Shown in pieces: positions 9,829 to 19,600 of a stretch of DNA of 64,000 nucleotides. The stretch's first letter is position 1. Each line of letters opens with the position of its first letter. This DNA is from Gracilaria gracilis (taxonomy: Eukaryota > Rhodophyta > Florideophyceae > Gracilariales > Gracilariaceae): positions 496,001 to 560,000 of the forward strand of contig JARGSG010000218.1 of the NCBI GenBank assembly GCA_030374805.1, in the 5' to 3' direction. The notes beneath the pieces were generated by a model, which worked only from the letters and a program-made list of their open reading frames with translations, was not told the origin of the DNA and ran no database searches. A program made the position numbers and the translations under genes.

Positions 9829-10640
9829 CAAATCAGAGCTCTTCGAAGCTCGCTTCTTAAAGGAAAAGTACCACAAAGCTCCATTGAAATGCGTGGTTTT
9901 ATTGTAAAGTGCTTTAGCCCAAAAAAGGGTCACCTGCGATTTCAAATAGATTTGCAGTATTTAAAAACTATGTTATGAACATATTATCAGATTGCATTTC
10001 AATTCAAGCTGGTCGAAGATTCGAAAACAGGACTTGAATGCATGTATAGATTGTAGAATAATTAACGCTAATACATATAATACTGGCGAGTATGTGCAGC
10101 ATTAAAAAAAGAATTTGTTTCTGTAAGTGCTAGAATAATAGATGAAGAACGAATATTTGTGGCGGTGAAGAGTCCGTCCTTTACTGTTTTGTATTCACAG
10201 ACGCTCAGTACAGATGGTTTTAGAAAATGTTTGGTGAAAGTTAGTACTTTTGTTTGTTAGGCCAATGCGATTTACTTGGTAGTTGATCAACTACGGTCTC
10301 CAAATTAGCTGCTTGGGGAGTAAGTTCTTTTCCTTGAATTATAATTTGTTGGTATGGTAGTCATCTATTGTGATGCATGGTCTGTCTCCAGAAAGAAAAG
10401 AAAATGCGCCGTGTGTCGCGCCGCATTTTTTCAAAATTAATTATTGTACGCTAATACTTTTCTCAATAGAAAAGAAGGCGTTCTAAATAGAAGCAATGCA
10501 TTTTGGAGGGTGTACCACGTGGTATGTTAGCACTGCCTAAGAACAGCTTGCTGCTACTTTAAAATAGGTTTTGCTTTGGGAAATCCCTTTAATTACCTCT
10601 AAACCAGCTCAACCCCTTTGTGAGTAGGAGCTTTGCTAAT
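9829..10640 (+). repeat. Hairpin repeat family, copy A
   Basis: About 0.8 kb, diverged copy of a dispersed element also found at 13586 and 55889. It starts AAATCAGAGCTCTTCGAAGC and ends GTGAGTAGGAGCTTTGC. The start and the complement of the end align imperfectly, like terminal inverted repeats. It carries the family's ATGCGCCGTGT hairpin at about 10404 (right arm mutated) followed by six T. The gypsy-1 target duplication lies directly at its left edge. No intact ORF. Confidence 0.7.
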
Positions 10641-10729
10641 AATGGGAAGTGTAGGAGACACAGAGCGGCAAAAGCCATGTGCTCTGCTACGCCGTGAGGT
10701 AAACACCTTACGCGTTCAGAGTGTCCCAG

Positions 10730-11060
10730 AAGGACATCTCTGCTCCTAAAAGGGAGGGCGGGTAGGGTGAAAAGAAAACCTGAGAGAACAAAAAGTAGGA
10801 GAACCTGAGACGACAGTAGTTAGAAAACGCGACGAAGACCACTAGATCGAACGTAGTGCGTTTGTCTGCCGTCGCCGACGGAGAGGCTTTCCAGTACAAG
10901 TACTCGAAGGCGGTGAAGCTGCCACATCATCGGGCTCAGATCGACAGTGCAGAATTTGTTCCACATCACCAAGATCAGATCGCCCTACCCGCCCGCTTCA
11001 GATCATCAATAAATCCACTTCTGCGTTCCTTGAAAAGCCAGAAGAAATAGCACATAAAGA
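10730..11060 (+). repeat. Dispersed repeat, uninterrupted paralog of the gypsy-2 insertion site
   Basis: Positions 10895-10981 match the reverse complement of 43223-43309 without gaps (I count 69 of 87 identical). The following 60 bases match the reverse complement of the DNA just left of gypsy-2 (about 37700-37771). A short conserved frame (YKYS..LP.H.AQ..SAE..P.HQDQI) is shared. The nature of the parent element is unknown; it may be an LTR or gag-leader segment. Confidence 0.65.
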
Positions 11061-12039
11061 ACGTTTTTTACCACTTTACTTATGGTCCCTATTTCTTTGA
11101 CGTTACGTGTATATTTATTACACGTGCACACCTGTACGCAGAACGTACAAAATGCCATGAGATTTTGGGATTTTGACGCTTGTCATTTTCGCTCGCGGTT
11201 GCACACACAAAAAACATAAAGGTTATCAACTGTCACGAGAGTGCCACAAGCGTGTTGAGCTTCTTGCTTCTCGTTGAGAAGTGCTCTTGTCTTTCTCGGA
11301 GAATCTCACTGTTGACAAGTCGAGGTTACACAATTTAGACAGCGAGCACAACAATCTACACAAAAGAAGCTGGTTGCCTCCTTGCCGCGCCCATAAAACA
11401 AGACAGTTGCAACAAGACAACCTGTCTTTAATCACATTGTTTGCCAGCATGCTTCGAATGCTCTCAATTTTGACTCTGTTCGCCAATTAGATACATGTAA
11501 CAAGATATTGGGCATTCCATTCATGTTTCAACGTGGCTTGAATTCGGGACATCAAATAAGACAGAATGGGAAAGGACTAATTACAAACTTTCGGATACAA
11601 CCACGAGATTGCAAAGTATATGCAAAATGAATCGGGAGCTACAAGGCCTAGTTGATCGCCATGCGTTTAGAGGGCACGGTGAGGTAGCTTTGCTTTCCAT
11701 GATCGATGGAATTTGAGGGTGTACTTAAACTTATCATGACGGTGTAACCAGTTCTGATTCTTTTCTTCCAACAGCAAAGATTCGGAGGACAAGTTTTTCT
11801 TTTTTTTTTTAGAGGGCTGAATGTCATGCTTACGGGATAAGGTTCAACAGAAACACAGTCTACCGCAGATCTCGATATCACCTTCACATTCGGATGCTGT
11901 TTGTGAAATGATGATTGGAACTCTCTCGTTGAGACTCGACTCTCACCTAGGAGTTGTACCGTTCTAGTATCATCGATCTGTCTGCTCACTTACCCCCTTG
12001 ATGCAATACAACCGTTCTCTTGAGAAGCCAATGAACTCG
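11061..12039. other. Intergenic, AT-rich
   Basis: Short frames on both strands (for example 11226-11486 and 11648-11989 minus) have no domain or signal peptide. No gene supported. Confidence 0.5.
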
Positions 12040-12047
12040 TATAAATA
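12040..12047 (+). promoter_or_regulatory. TATA box of the NLP gene
   Basis: TATAAATA 183 bp before the ATG at 12223, the best core-promoter match in this interval. Confidence 0.45.
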
Positions 12048-12222
12048 GCGGCCCTTCCGTATAGCAGACCCTTGTGAACACTTGCTCAGTGTGTGTCCAT
12101 TTCTTCCCCGGTCATTACGAATTTAAGGAACCCGCATGCCCCTGCATTTGCCTCTCCTTGACCTTCATCAACATTATTTGAACTGTTCAGACAATCGCAG
12201 AAACGGCATATAACACCGACCG

Positions 12223-12939
12223 ATGTCGTCGTATTCGTTTCTCCCGCTTCTGTTGCTGCTCTGGTTCACTTTTGCCTTTGGTCGAAAAGTAGGACACAAC
12301 AAACTTCGCCCAATTGATGCTCCCGTGGGCCCTTATGTAAGGCGTTTTGCTCCTTTCTTTTCTTATGAACAGGGATGCAAATCTTATCCGGCTGTGAATC
12401 AAGCTGGCGACTACAGCGGCGGCTTGAAGGCATCTGGGAGCCCGGGTGGTAAATGTCGCGAAAGTGGACGCCAGCAGACATACGTTCGAGTCAAAATTCT
12501 ATCAAAAGCGTTTGCTCCAGCAAAACGTGCAATTATGTACGCACAGTTTTTCCCAAAAGATCAAGGGAAGCGCCTACCTCCGTTTGGACGAATCAAGGGA
12601 CATCGATATGATTGGGAGGAAGTGATTGTGTTTGTTAGATCTAATGGGAAGATTGAAAAAGCGGCTGCCTCTTCTCACGGTGGTTATAAGTCTATAAGAA
12701 GGAGTGCCACCAAGTATTGGGCTGGGGATCGAGTTAAAGTTTGCTATGGAACGAAGGGCGTGAAGAACAACGCATTCTACTTCTGCCGAAAAACAGCTGC
12801 TGAGATTCCAATGGTTTCTTGGAGAAAATTATCGCGAAAAGCTCGAAAGGCGATTACAGATACGAAATGGGGAAAAGCCAGCCCAAAGTTTACGGATGCG
12901 GTGTTTGGCAGCAGAATTCGGAAAGCTTGGGACTCGTAG
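12223..12939 (+). CDS. Secreted NLP (NPP1-family necrosis/ethylene-inducing-like protein)
   Basis: Single-exon gene for 238 residues. Residues 1-20 are a clear signal peptide (Leu-rich core, cleavage probably after FAFG). The mature part aligns by eye with the NPP1 fold. Cys52 and Cys78 are placed like the conserved disulphide pair, with the YPAVN and SGGL blocks between them. The IMYAQFFPKD strand is followed by the family heptapeptide, here GHRYDWE at residues 126-132, and a SHGGY block near 154. NLPs are secreted proteins of fungi, oomycetes and some bacteria; many bind plant membrane sphingolipids and lyse cells, others are non-toxic. This copy has Tyr where the second His of GHRHDWE is usual, a metal-coordination neighbourhood, so its activity cannot be assumed. 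The start is fixed by the signal peptide. Confidence 0.9.
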   Translation: MSSYSFLPLLLLLWFTFAFGRKVGHNKLRPIDAPVGPYVRRFAPFFSYEQGCKSYPAVNQAGDYSGGLKASGSPGGKCRESGRQQTYVRVKILSKAFAPAKRAIMYAQFFPKDQGKRLPPFGRIKGHRYDWEEVIVFVRSNGKIEKAAASSHGGYKSIRRSATKYWAGDRVKVCYGTKGVKNNAFYFCRKTAAEIPMVSWRKLSRKARKAITDTKWGKASPKFTDAVFGSRIRKAWDS

Positions 12940-13585
12940 ATTTCGTAGTGTGTTTGGTAATGACGAGTGTACATCAGCTCAGGGGGGCCCTTATTTGTTT
13001 GCCATGGGTAGTTGCTAGTGGATACTTGCTGAATACTAGAACTACGAAAATGGGTGTATGGATACCACAACGTACATGAAGACAAAGGCTTTGTCATTTA
13101 AAATGCTCTTTTTCAGTTGCTTTCCTATCAGATATTAACAGATTGTATTTAGATGTCAAACTGTTACTTTGCGGTAAACTTGCATTATTTATTATACAAA
13201 TTAAAGCGTTTGGGAAAAATTGTTCTAAAAACTTCTCTTTAATGCAAAATATACATCCCTAGGAGGTGCTGGAACCAAGATTGGCGATTTTTTTTCATAG
13301 GTGCTGTAGTTTTTAGTTTTTATTTCAATAAGGAGATAATATCTAAAAGCATATTATGCTTTATGCAAGACTAGCCCTTCTTAATTCTCTCCAGAACCTG
13401 AATCGGTTTTCATTGCTTTTCGAACCAATGGTTTTTGCAAGATCGAATGAAATCGATCGATCGAAATTGATCGAGTTCAATTTTTCGGGCGATCGCTACA
13501 ATATATTACTGCAAATGACGTGGTGCCTTTTTTTCGAAATTTTGGCCGCCATAGTGGCGCGAATAGCATGAATCAAAAGCTATTA
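12940..13585. other. Intergenic, AT-rich
   Basis: No gene supported. An AT-rich 3' flank and a run of ATCGATCGATCG-like sequence near 13450 are the only marks. Confidence 0.5.
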
Positions 13586-14402
13586 AAATCAGAGCTTTGC
13601 GAAGCTCGCTTCTCAAAGGAAAATCCCGAAAAGCTCCAGTGCAATAGAAGATGTAATTTTAGAAGCTGGTTGGGTAAAAATGAAATACAAGTTTTCGCTA
13701 AGAAGCAAGGCCTCTTGCCAATAACTGCTCTTTTCAAAAATGCGGAGCATGCCAGAACAAAACCTGCATTGTTTCGATGTAGAGATAAGCTAAACTATTT
13801 TCAGACTCTGACATTCAGAGATTAACCAAATTTCAATGTATATAGACTGTTTAAAAGCAAATAGAACAGTCCTCATCTATAATTGAAAACAATGTAATTT
13901 TGTTTATTTTCTAAATAATAACTTTCTTGTTTATATGTATTCTAATTTAGAAGAAAGATGACCATACAACAAAAAAACAGATAATCCACTTGGAATACAG
14001 AAAATTTTACAAAATCGGTTTTCGGACGAATGTGTGAATGTCACTAATTTTTTTCCCGATGTAAAGACACTTGGTAGTGTTGTTTGAAGAGTTTTGCTTT
14101 TTACGCAGTATTTTGAATGCCAACCACGATATGTCTCAAAACTAGCTCCTTGCGAGTACATTTTTCCGTTCAATTTTAATTTGCTGGTATGGCAGTGATC
14201 TAATGTACTGATTGTCTCCAAAAAGAAAAGAAAATGCGCCGTGTGACACGGCGCATTTTTTAAAAACTATTATTGCACCGTACAGTAATACTTTATTCAA
14301 AGAAAAAGAGAGCATTTTAATTATGAGCGGTATATTTCGAGGGTGTACTAATTTGTAGGTTAGCACCGCCTAAAAACAGCTTGTGAGTAGGAGCTTTGCT
14401 AT
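13586..14402 (+). repeat. Hairpin repeat family, copy B
   Basis: About 0.82 kb, closely similar to copy C at 55889. It begins AATCAGAGCTTTGCGAAGC, itself a small hairpin, and ends GTGAGTAGGAGCTTTGC. The central hairpin at about 14234-14256 is perfect: 11-bp arms ATGCGCCGTGT/ACACGGCGCAT around one G, then T6. A minus-strand peptide (YSQGASF.TYRGWH.KYCVK) is conserved in copy C, hinting at a decayed coding ancestor. Confidence 0.8.
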
Positions 14403-14609
14403 AGTATTGCATTTACGAAACAATTAAATAAAACCATCAGCTTTCTTCCCTCTTATGTTTTTCATACTTTGTTTCCTTTTTGTCGCAGCTGAGCGTTGCG
14501 CCGTCACCTGGGTAGTATTTAACTATTTGCCCTTCTTGTTGGTTGCCGAACCGCACCTTAACTTGGCAGCGTCGTCAATTATCTGCTTGTGAAACAAGTC
14601 CTTCACAAA

Positions 14610-15302
14610 ATGCGTAGGATCTTTCGTAGAGACAACAGAGTACATCGCCAGAGGTCGTCTCGCCCAACATCGTCCAACCGTCCCTCGCGCCATGACACCG
14701 CAGCTGCACCCGGTCTAAGCGAGACGAGCCTCACGGACTGTGGGCACGTCCTCGAAGCGTTGGAATGTTACTTAACTTTGCTGATTCGGCGCAGCGAGAG
14801 GTTGCCATTGCAACAGCGGCAGGGAGCCTTCGAGCTGGCCATTGAGAACCGTTCAGCCTTCCACTCTATTCAAGCTCCGACCATCACGCCGGCAGAGTAC
14901 TTTCGTAAACTTGCTCGAGATACAGGTTGTTCGGATGGTGCGCTCGTTTTAGCGCTGTTCTATCTTCAAAAGATTGAAGACATGCGACATGCCTGGATAA
15001 CAATCGAGTCTCGAAGCATTCATCGCTTGCTGCTCACAGCGCTTGTGGTTTCCATCAAGTTTCTAGAGGGCGCGGGTGGCATCAAAAGATACTTTGCAAA
15101 CATTTATGGCCTGAGTTTAAAAGCACTGAACGAGATGGAAAAGGAAATGTTGGGCCTGTTGCAAGAAAGGGTTGGAGTGAGTGTTGGAGAGTATGTGGAT
15201 TTTGAAAGGTTGGTGCTAAGAAAAGTTCTCACTTGCAACAACCCACAGTTTAGTGCCCTGGTGGAAAAACTTCGAAGACTACGATTTTCTCATGGTCAAT
15301 AA
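14610..15302 (+). CDS. PHO80-like cyclin
   Basis: Single-exon gene, 230 residues from ATG 14610 (an upstream in-frame GTG at 14589 is not a likely eukaryotic start). Residues 1-35 are basic and Ser/Arg-rich. A cyclin box of the PHO80/CycP-U class follows from about residue 95: ITPAEYFRKLARDTGCSDG, LALFYLQKIE, then NRHRL-equivalent SIHRLLLTALVVSIKF, and the family's YGLSLKALNEMEKEMLGLL helix region. Such cyclins bind CDKs of the Pho85/CDKP type and act in nutrient signalling, morphogenesis or cell-cycle control. The usual KxxDD after SIKF is replaced by LEGAGG, a point of divergence. The partner kinase is not in the window. Confidence 0.82.
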   Translation: MRRIFRRDNRVHRQRSSRPTSSNRPSRHDTAAAPGLSETSLTDCGHVLEALECYLTLLIRRSERLPLQQRQGAFELAIENRSAFHSIQAPTITPAEYFRKLARDTGCSDGALVLALFYLQKIEDMRHAWITIESRSIHRLLLTALVVSIKFLEGAGGIKRYFANIYGLSLKALNEMEKEMLGLLQERVGVSVGEYVDFERLVLRKVLTCNNPQFSALVEKLRRLRFSHGQ

Positions 15303-15906
15303 AAATGCAACCTTCTTGTTCGCTGGCAAAGAGTATGCTCTTGGAGGAAGGTTTAGTTGCACTATTCAAGGCAAACAGGCTGTACTGAAGCCTGGTTTCC
15401 ATGGCTACAATCGTGAATGTCCCTCAACTGTTCGGAAATGGCATGTTCGGAGATATAGCGCTCAACCCCGTTGCAGAAAGTTCTGTGCAACCTCAGTTTG
15501 ATAGAGTTCATACGTGACCATAGGTGCTGTTCACACATAGGACGAGACCAAATTCGTGATACAGTAGTCCGTATATCGTGTTTGGTTCTTGAATCTTCTC
15601 CACGCTGTAGCAAAGCCGCATCACAATACCAAAAAGAAGAATTACTAAAAGTTATTGGCATATTGTCTACTATAGTTTGTAATGTCGGGTTTGTGTTCAC
15701 GGTTACTGACACCTTGCTTGCTCTCGCATAAAGCAGATCTCCAAAGGAACCATACGCGTCTTGCCAATTCTATGGAAATAGTCCATATCCTCTATCTGCT
15801 AATTCTTTTGGAAAAGAAGTCACCTGCTTGTAGAATTCTGAGCGCCCTGAATGCTTTAACACAAGGTATAGGTTTTCCACTTTCACGCTGACCACAGTGC
15901 GCATGT
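15303..15906. other. Interval between cyclin and copia-disrupted ORF
   Basis: The minus-strand frame 15362-15712 (116 codons) and short plus-strand frames carry no recognisable domain. Nothing firm can be called. It may be a downstream part of the minus-strand locus interrupted by copia. Confidence 0.4.
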
Positions 15907-16229
15907 TTACCGAATGTATCGCTGACTCTGATTGTTTTGGAGAGAAAGTGATGTTAACCTCTGAGTGGCAACCGTCGTGTCAGGAACAGATTCTTCAAAC
16001 CCAAAATATTCTTGAGATGGAACTACCCTAAATACTTTCTTGACGGTGTCGTGAACGCAAGTCATTTGGTCCAAAACATCATATTCAATTTGAACCAGGG
16101 AGCCAAAGGATTCATACGTAACTTCCTCCTTCGCCACAAAGGTAACGTTTGCAACACTTGCAATAAACCATCCGTTGTGGTCGATATGGGAACAGATATT
16201 TCTGCCTTGCCAAAAATAGTAGTATGCTG
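15907..16229 (-). pseudogene. Minus-strand ORF split by the copia insertion
   Basis: The frame ending at 15907 reads leftwards from the copia element. Removing copia and one TGCTG copy joins it in frame to tandem ATGs at 21125 and 21122, giving a 110-residue ORF (about 15 bases right of copia plus 318 bases left). The N-terminus would be hydrophobic and aromatic (MMLAAYYYFW). The rest is acidic with no recognised motif. Copia therefore sits at about codon 5. Whether the ORF was ever a gene is uncertain: it lacks homology I can see and no TATA box is obvious upstream. Confidence 0.4.
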
Positions 16230-16541
16230 TGTAGCGACACTGACGCCGCCTGCACGAGCAGTCTTGTGAGACTGTGTACTGCACAGACAACTTGTATCTG
16301 GCAAACTCGTGCGGTGACTACCATCTGACATGTGTAGTGCAGCGCGTTGCGGTCTCAGGGCGTTCCACGACGGATCAACATCCATGCCGTTCTAAACAAA
16401 GATTTAGAGCACGCATGGAACACAATAGCTGTGTATTCATCCTTGATGGTAGACTATAAAACACAGCTAGACACTCAATAAACCGAAGAGGAAAGCAATT
16501 CCTCGGACACCTTCTCATCTCAGTCAATCCCTATTTCAACA
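16230..16541 (+). repeat. 5' LTR of copia
   Basis: 312 bp. It contains a TATA box (CTATAAAA near 16455) and AATAAA (about 16478), so transcription start and polyadenylation signals can be placed in the LTR. Confidence 0.95.
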
Positions 16542-16556
16542 GGTTATCGGGCCCCT
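16542..16556 (+). other. Copia primer-binding site
   Basis: GGTTATCGGGCCC directly follows the LTR. It does not start TGG as for a tRNA 3' end. It resembles the complement of the initiator tRNA-Met anticodon arm (GGTTATGGGCCC), the half-tRNA priming known for some copia elements, but with one extra C. Confidence 0.5.
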
Positions 16557-16621
16557 ACACGCACAGTCAACAAGTTCAACTTCTACGTTTTTCCTCTTTG
16601 ACATCCCGTAGCTAATCGAGA

Positions 16622-19600
16622 ATGTCGGAATCGTTGTTCGATGCCGCAAGGCTTCGCATTCTTCTGCTCAAAGCAGACAACTACTTCATGTGGTCACACA
16701 AAATTGAACTAGTCCTTAGGTCAAAGGGTTTGTGGCAAATTGTGAGTGGCGCAGAAGCGAGACCTGAAGACAATGAAGAAAGGAAGAAGTATGATACCCG
16801 CTGCGATACTGCACTCACGTGCATATTGCTCTCCGTTCATGAATCTTGTGTGGCGCCAGTGATGAAGATGCGAAATCCTTTTGAGGTGTGGCACACGCTG
16901 CAATCAAACTTCGAAATGGTTTCGCAGGCAAGTATCGACGCACTACTCGAACGATACCAGGACATGCAGATGGACGCATCTGAGAGCGTTCTGGACTACA
17001 TCAATCGCTTGTCAGTCATTGAGATGAAACTTGGTGGCATAGGACAGACTGTGTCCGATGCTGAAAGACTGAGAGCCATACTGAGAGGTCTAACGAAGGA
17101 GTTCGAAGTCACGGCTGAGGTGATAAACCAGACCGGGGCTAGTTTGAAGGACGCTGTACCAAGGTTGATTGCCAGAGAGGGACAACTCGACAAGCATAGG
17201 AGAGGCTCAAACGTCAATGGGTTTCAGACCAAAGCTCTCCAGGTGCACACCAAGCGATCCTCCCGCTCGATCAGATGCCACCACTGTCGTAAGAAGGGGC
17301 ATGTTAAGAAGGACTGCTGGAAAAACCCTGATAGTCCACAGTACAAGGGAAAGAAGTCAAACAAGAAGGCTCAGTCCTGTCAAGACGACGGGAATGAATC
17401 GGACAGTGTAGCAGCTCTTCTTGTAGCACAGTGTCAGCACTCTGATGATGCTGAAATGGAAACTGTTATTCTCACTTATGATGTTGGTGACCATTCGGAC
17501 AGCGTAGCTCTGAAGGACACGGCTCTGGTTGCCAACCACAAAGTTCACAAGGATCAGGAACAATGCTGGTATCTTGACTCCGGTGCATCCAGGCACATTA
17601 CGAACAATAAGAGCTATTTTTCATCAACACTACGACCGTCGTCGAAGAAGAATGTATCCATTGGTGATGGCACCAAGGTTATTGTTGCAGGTGAAGGCAG
17701 AGCACAATGTTGGGTACCAAATGAAAGGGGAATCCTTACTAAGACTTACCTACATAACGTCTTATATGTACCAGACCTCATGTGTAGCCTCATCTCGGTC
17801 AGTGCAATCCGTCGTAGAGGGTATATGGCGGTATTCCTGACTAACGCAGAAGGAAATGGGGCGGCTTTGATACTGAACCAAGAGACTAATCAGCTTCTCA
17901 CAATGGGTAGAGAAATAGCTGAAGGACTGTATGAACTGGGGGTGTACCCCACAGCCGAAAACACGAGTACATCTTTGATTGTACGTGGTAACCAGAAGTT
18001 TACTGAGTTATGGCATCAGAGACTTGGTCATCCAAGTCTTGACTATCTCCGGAAGACTCTTGATCTTGTCACAGGCGTTCCCAAGACTAAGCTGAGTGCC
18101 ATTGGCCACTGTGAGCCATGTGCAGAGGGAAAGTCTACGCGAGTCTCACGACTACCGCTAACTGCTCCAACTGCAATCGAGGTACTGGAGCTCGTTCATA
18201 CAGACGTCCTGGGACCTGTAGATGTCCAAACACTATCGAGATCCCAATACTTCGTTTCGTTGTATGATGACAAGAGTCGCTTGTCTGCAATCAGGCTTCT
18301 CAGGGACAGAACTCAGGTTAATGATAGGGTGAAAGACATGATCGCCTTATTCGAAACACAGTCTGGAAAGAAGCTAAAGCGGATTAGATATGACAATGCC
18401 GGTGAATATCTTTCTGAGAGTATGTCTCTATGGCTTCGGACGAAGGGAATCCAACTCGAACCAGCGCCTGCGTACAGCCCGGAATCTAACGGTAAAGCCG
18501 AGAGGCTAAACCGCACCCTCAACGACAAAGCGAGAACAATGTTACGAGTGATGGAAGATACTCCTCGTAGCAGTCAGCTGTGGGGAGAGGCTGTTACCAC
18601 AGCGAACTATCTCAGGAACCGAACATTTGTTCGTCGAGATGGTGAACCTGACATGACACCAATTGAGATCTTCACGGGTAAGAAGCCGAATATCTCACAC
18701 TTACGCACTTTTGGTGCGCAGTGTTACGTGCACATTCCCAAAGAGCGCCGTAAGAGGAGCGCCAAATACAAGAACCGAACGATTAAGGGAATCCTTGTTG
18801 GCTACGAACGCGGAAAATGCTACAGGGTATATGTTCCTGATAAGAACAAAGTAATGATCTCTAAGGATGTAACCTTCAATGAGGATATTACGGGATGGCC
18901 GAAGGCCACCATAACACCACTTGCAGACGAAGTGGACCTAGCCGAGGTCCAAGAAGTTGATTCTATGGAAGATGAAGCAACGAATCTGGATATGAAGAGT
19001 GAAGCCATGGAAGTGGACTGGAATCAGAAGACCGTGAAGAAAGAAGATGTCTCGGAGGATGAAGAACATGAAGACGACCTTGTTTTCATGGATGCACATG
19101 GAGAGTATTCATACGACCCTGAATTAGTGACCCACTACCCTCCCGAGCCACGACGGTCGACCAGATCGAGACAACAGCCACAGCGTTTCACTCCAGATAC
19201 TGTCTTCGCAATGCTCACAGGTAACATCATGGGCAATGACGACAATGATAGCCCTTTGACTGTTCGAGAAGCAATCAATGGCGCAGAGGCCCCACAGTGG
19301 AAGGCGGCCATGAAAGAAGAAATGAATCACATGAAGGAGCGATCGGTCTGGGAACTAGTCCCGCGTCCGCCGAACTGCAAACCAATCACCAATCGTTGGT
19401 TATTCTTGAAGAAGCACGATGAGAAAGGCAGTGTTGAGCGCTACCGGGCACGTCTTGTAGCTCGTGGCTTTACCCAACGAGCAGGTATAGATTACACTGA
19501 GCTTTTTTCACCTGTTGTCAAGTACAGCACCGTTAGAGCACTGTTATCAGTTATGGCAGCCTATGGAATGGAAGCTGTACAGTTCGATGTAGCTTTCCTG

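Noticed and set aside
13520..13825. Plus-strand ORF conserved between two loci (also 55819-56082)
   Set aside because: Both lie in copies B and C of the same repeat. The similarity is explained by the DNA repeat, and the frame is not kept in copy A.
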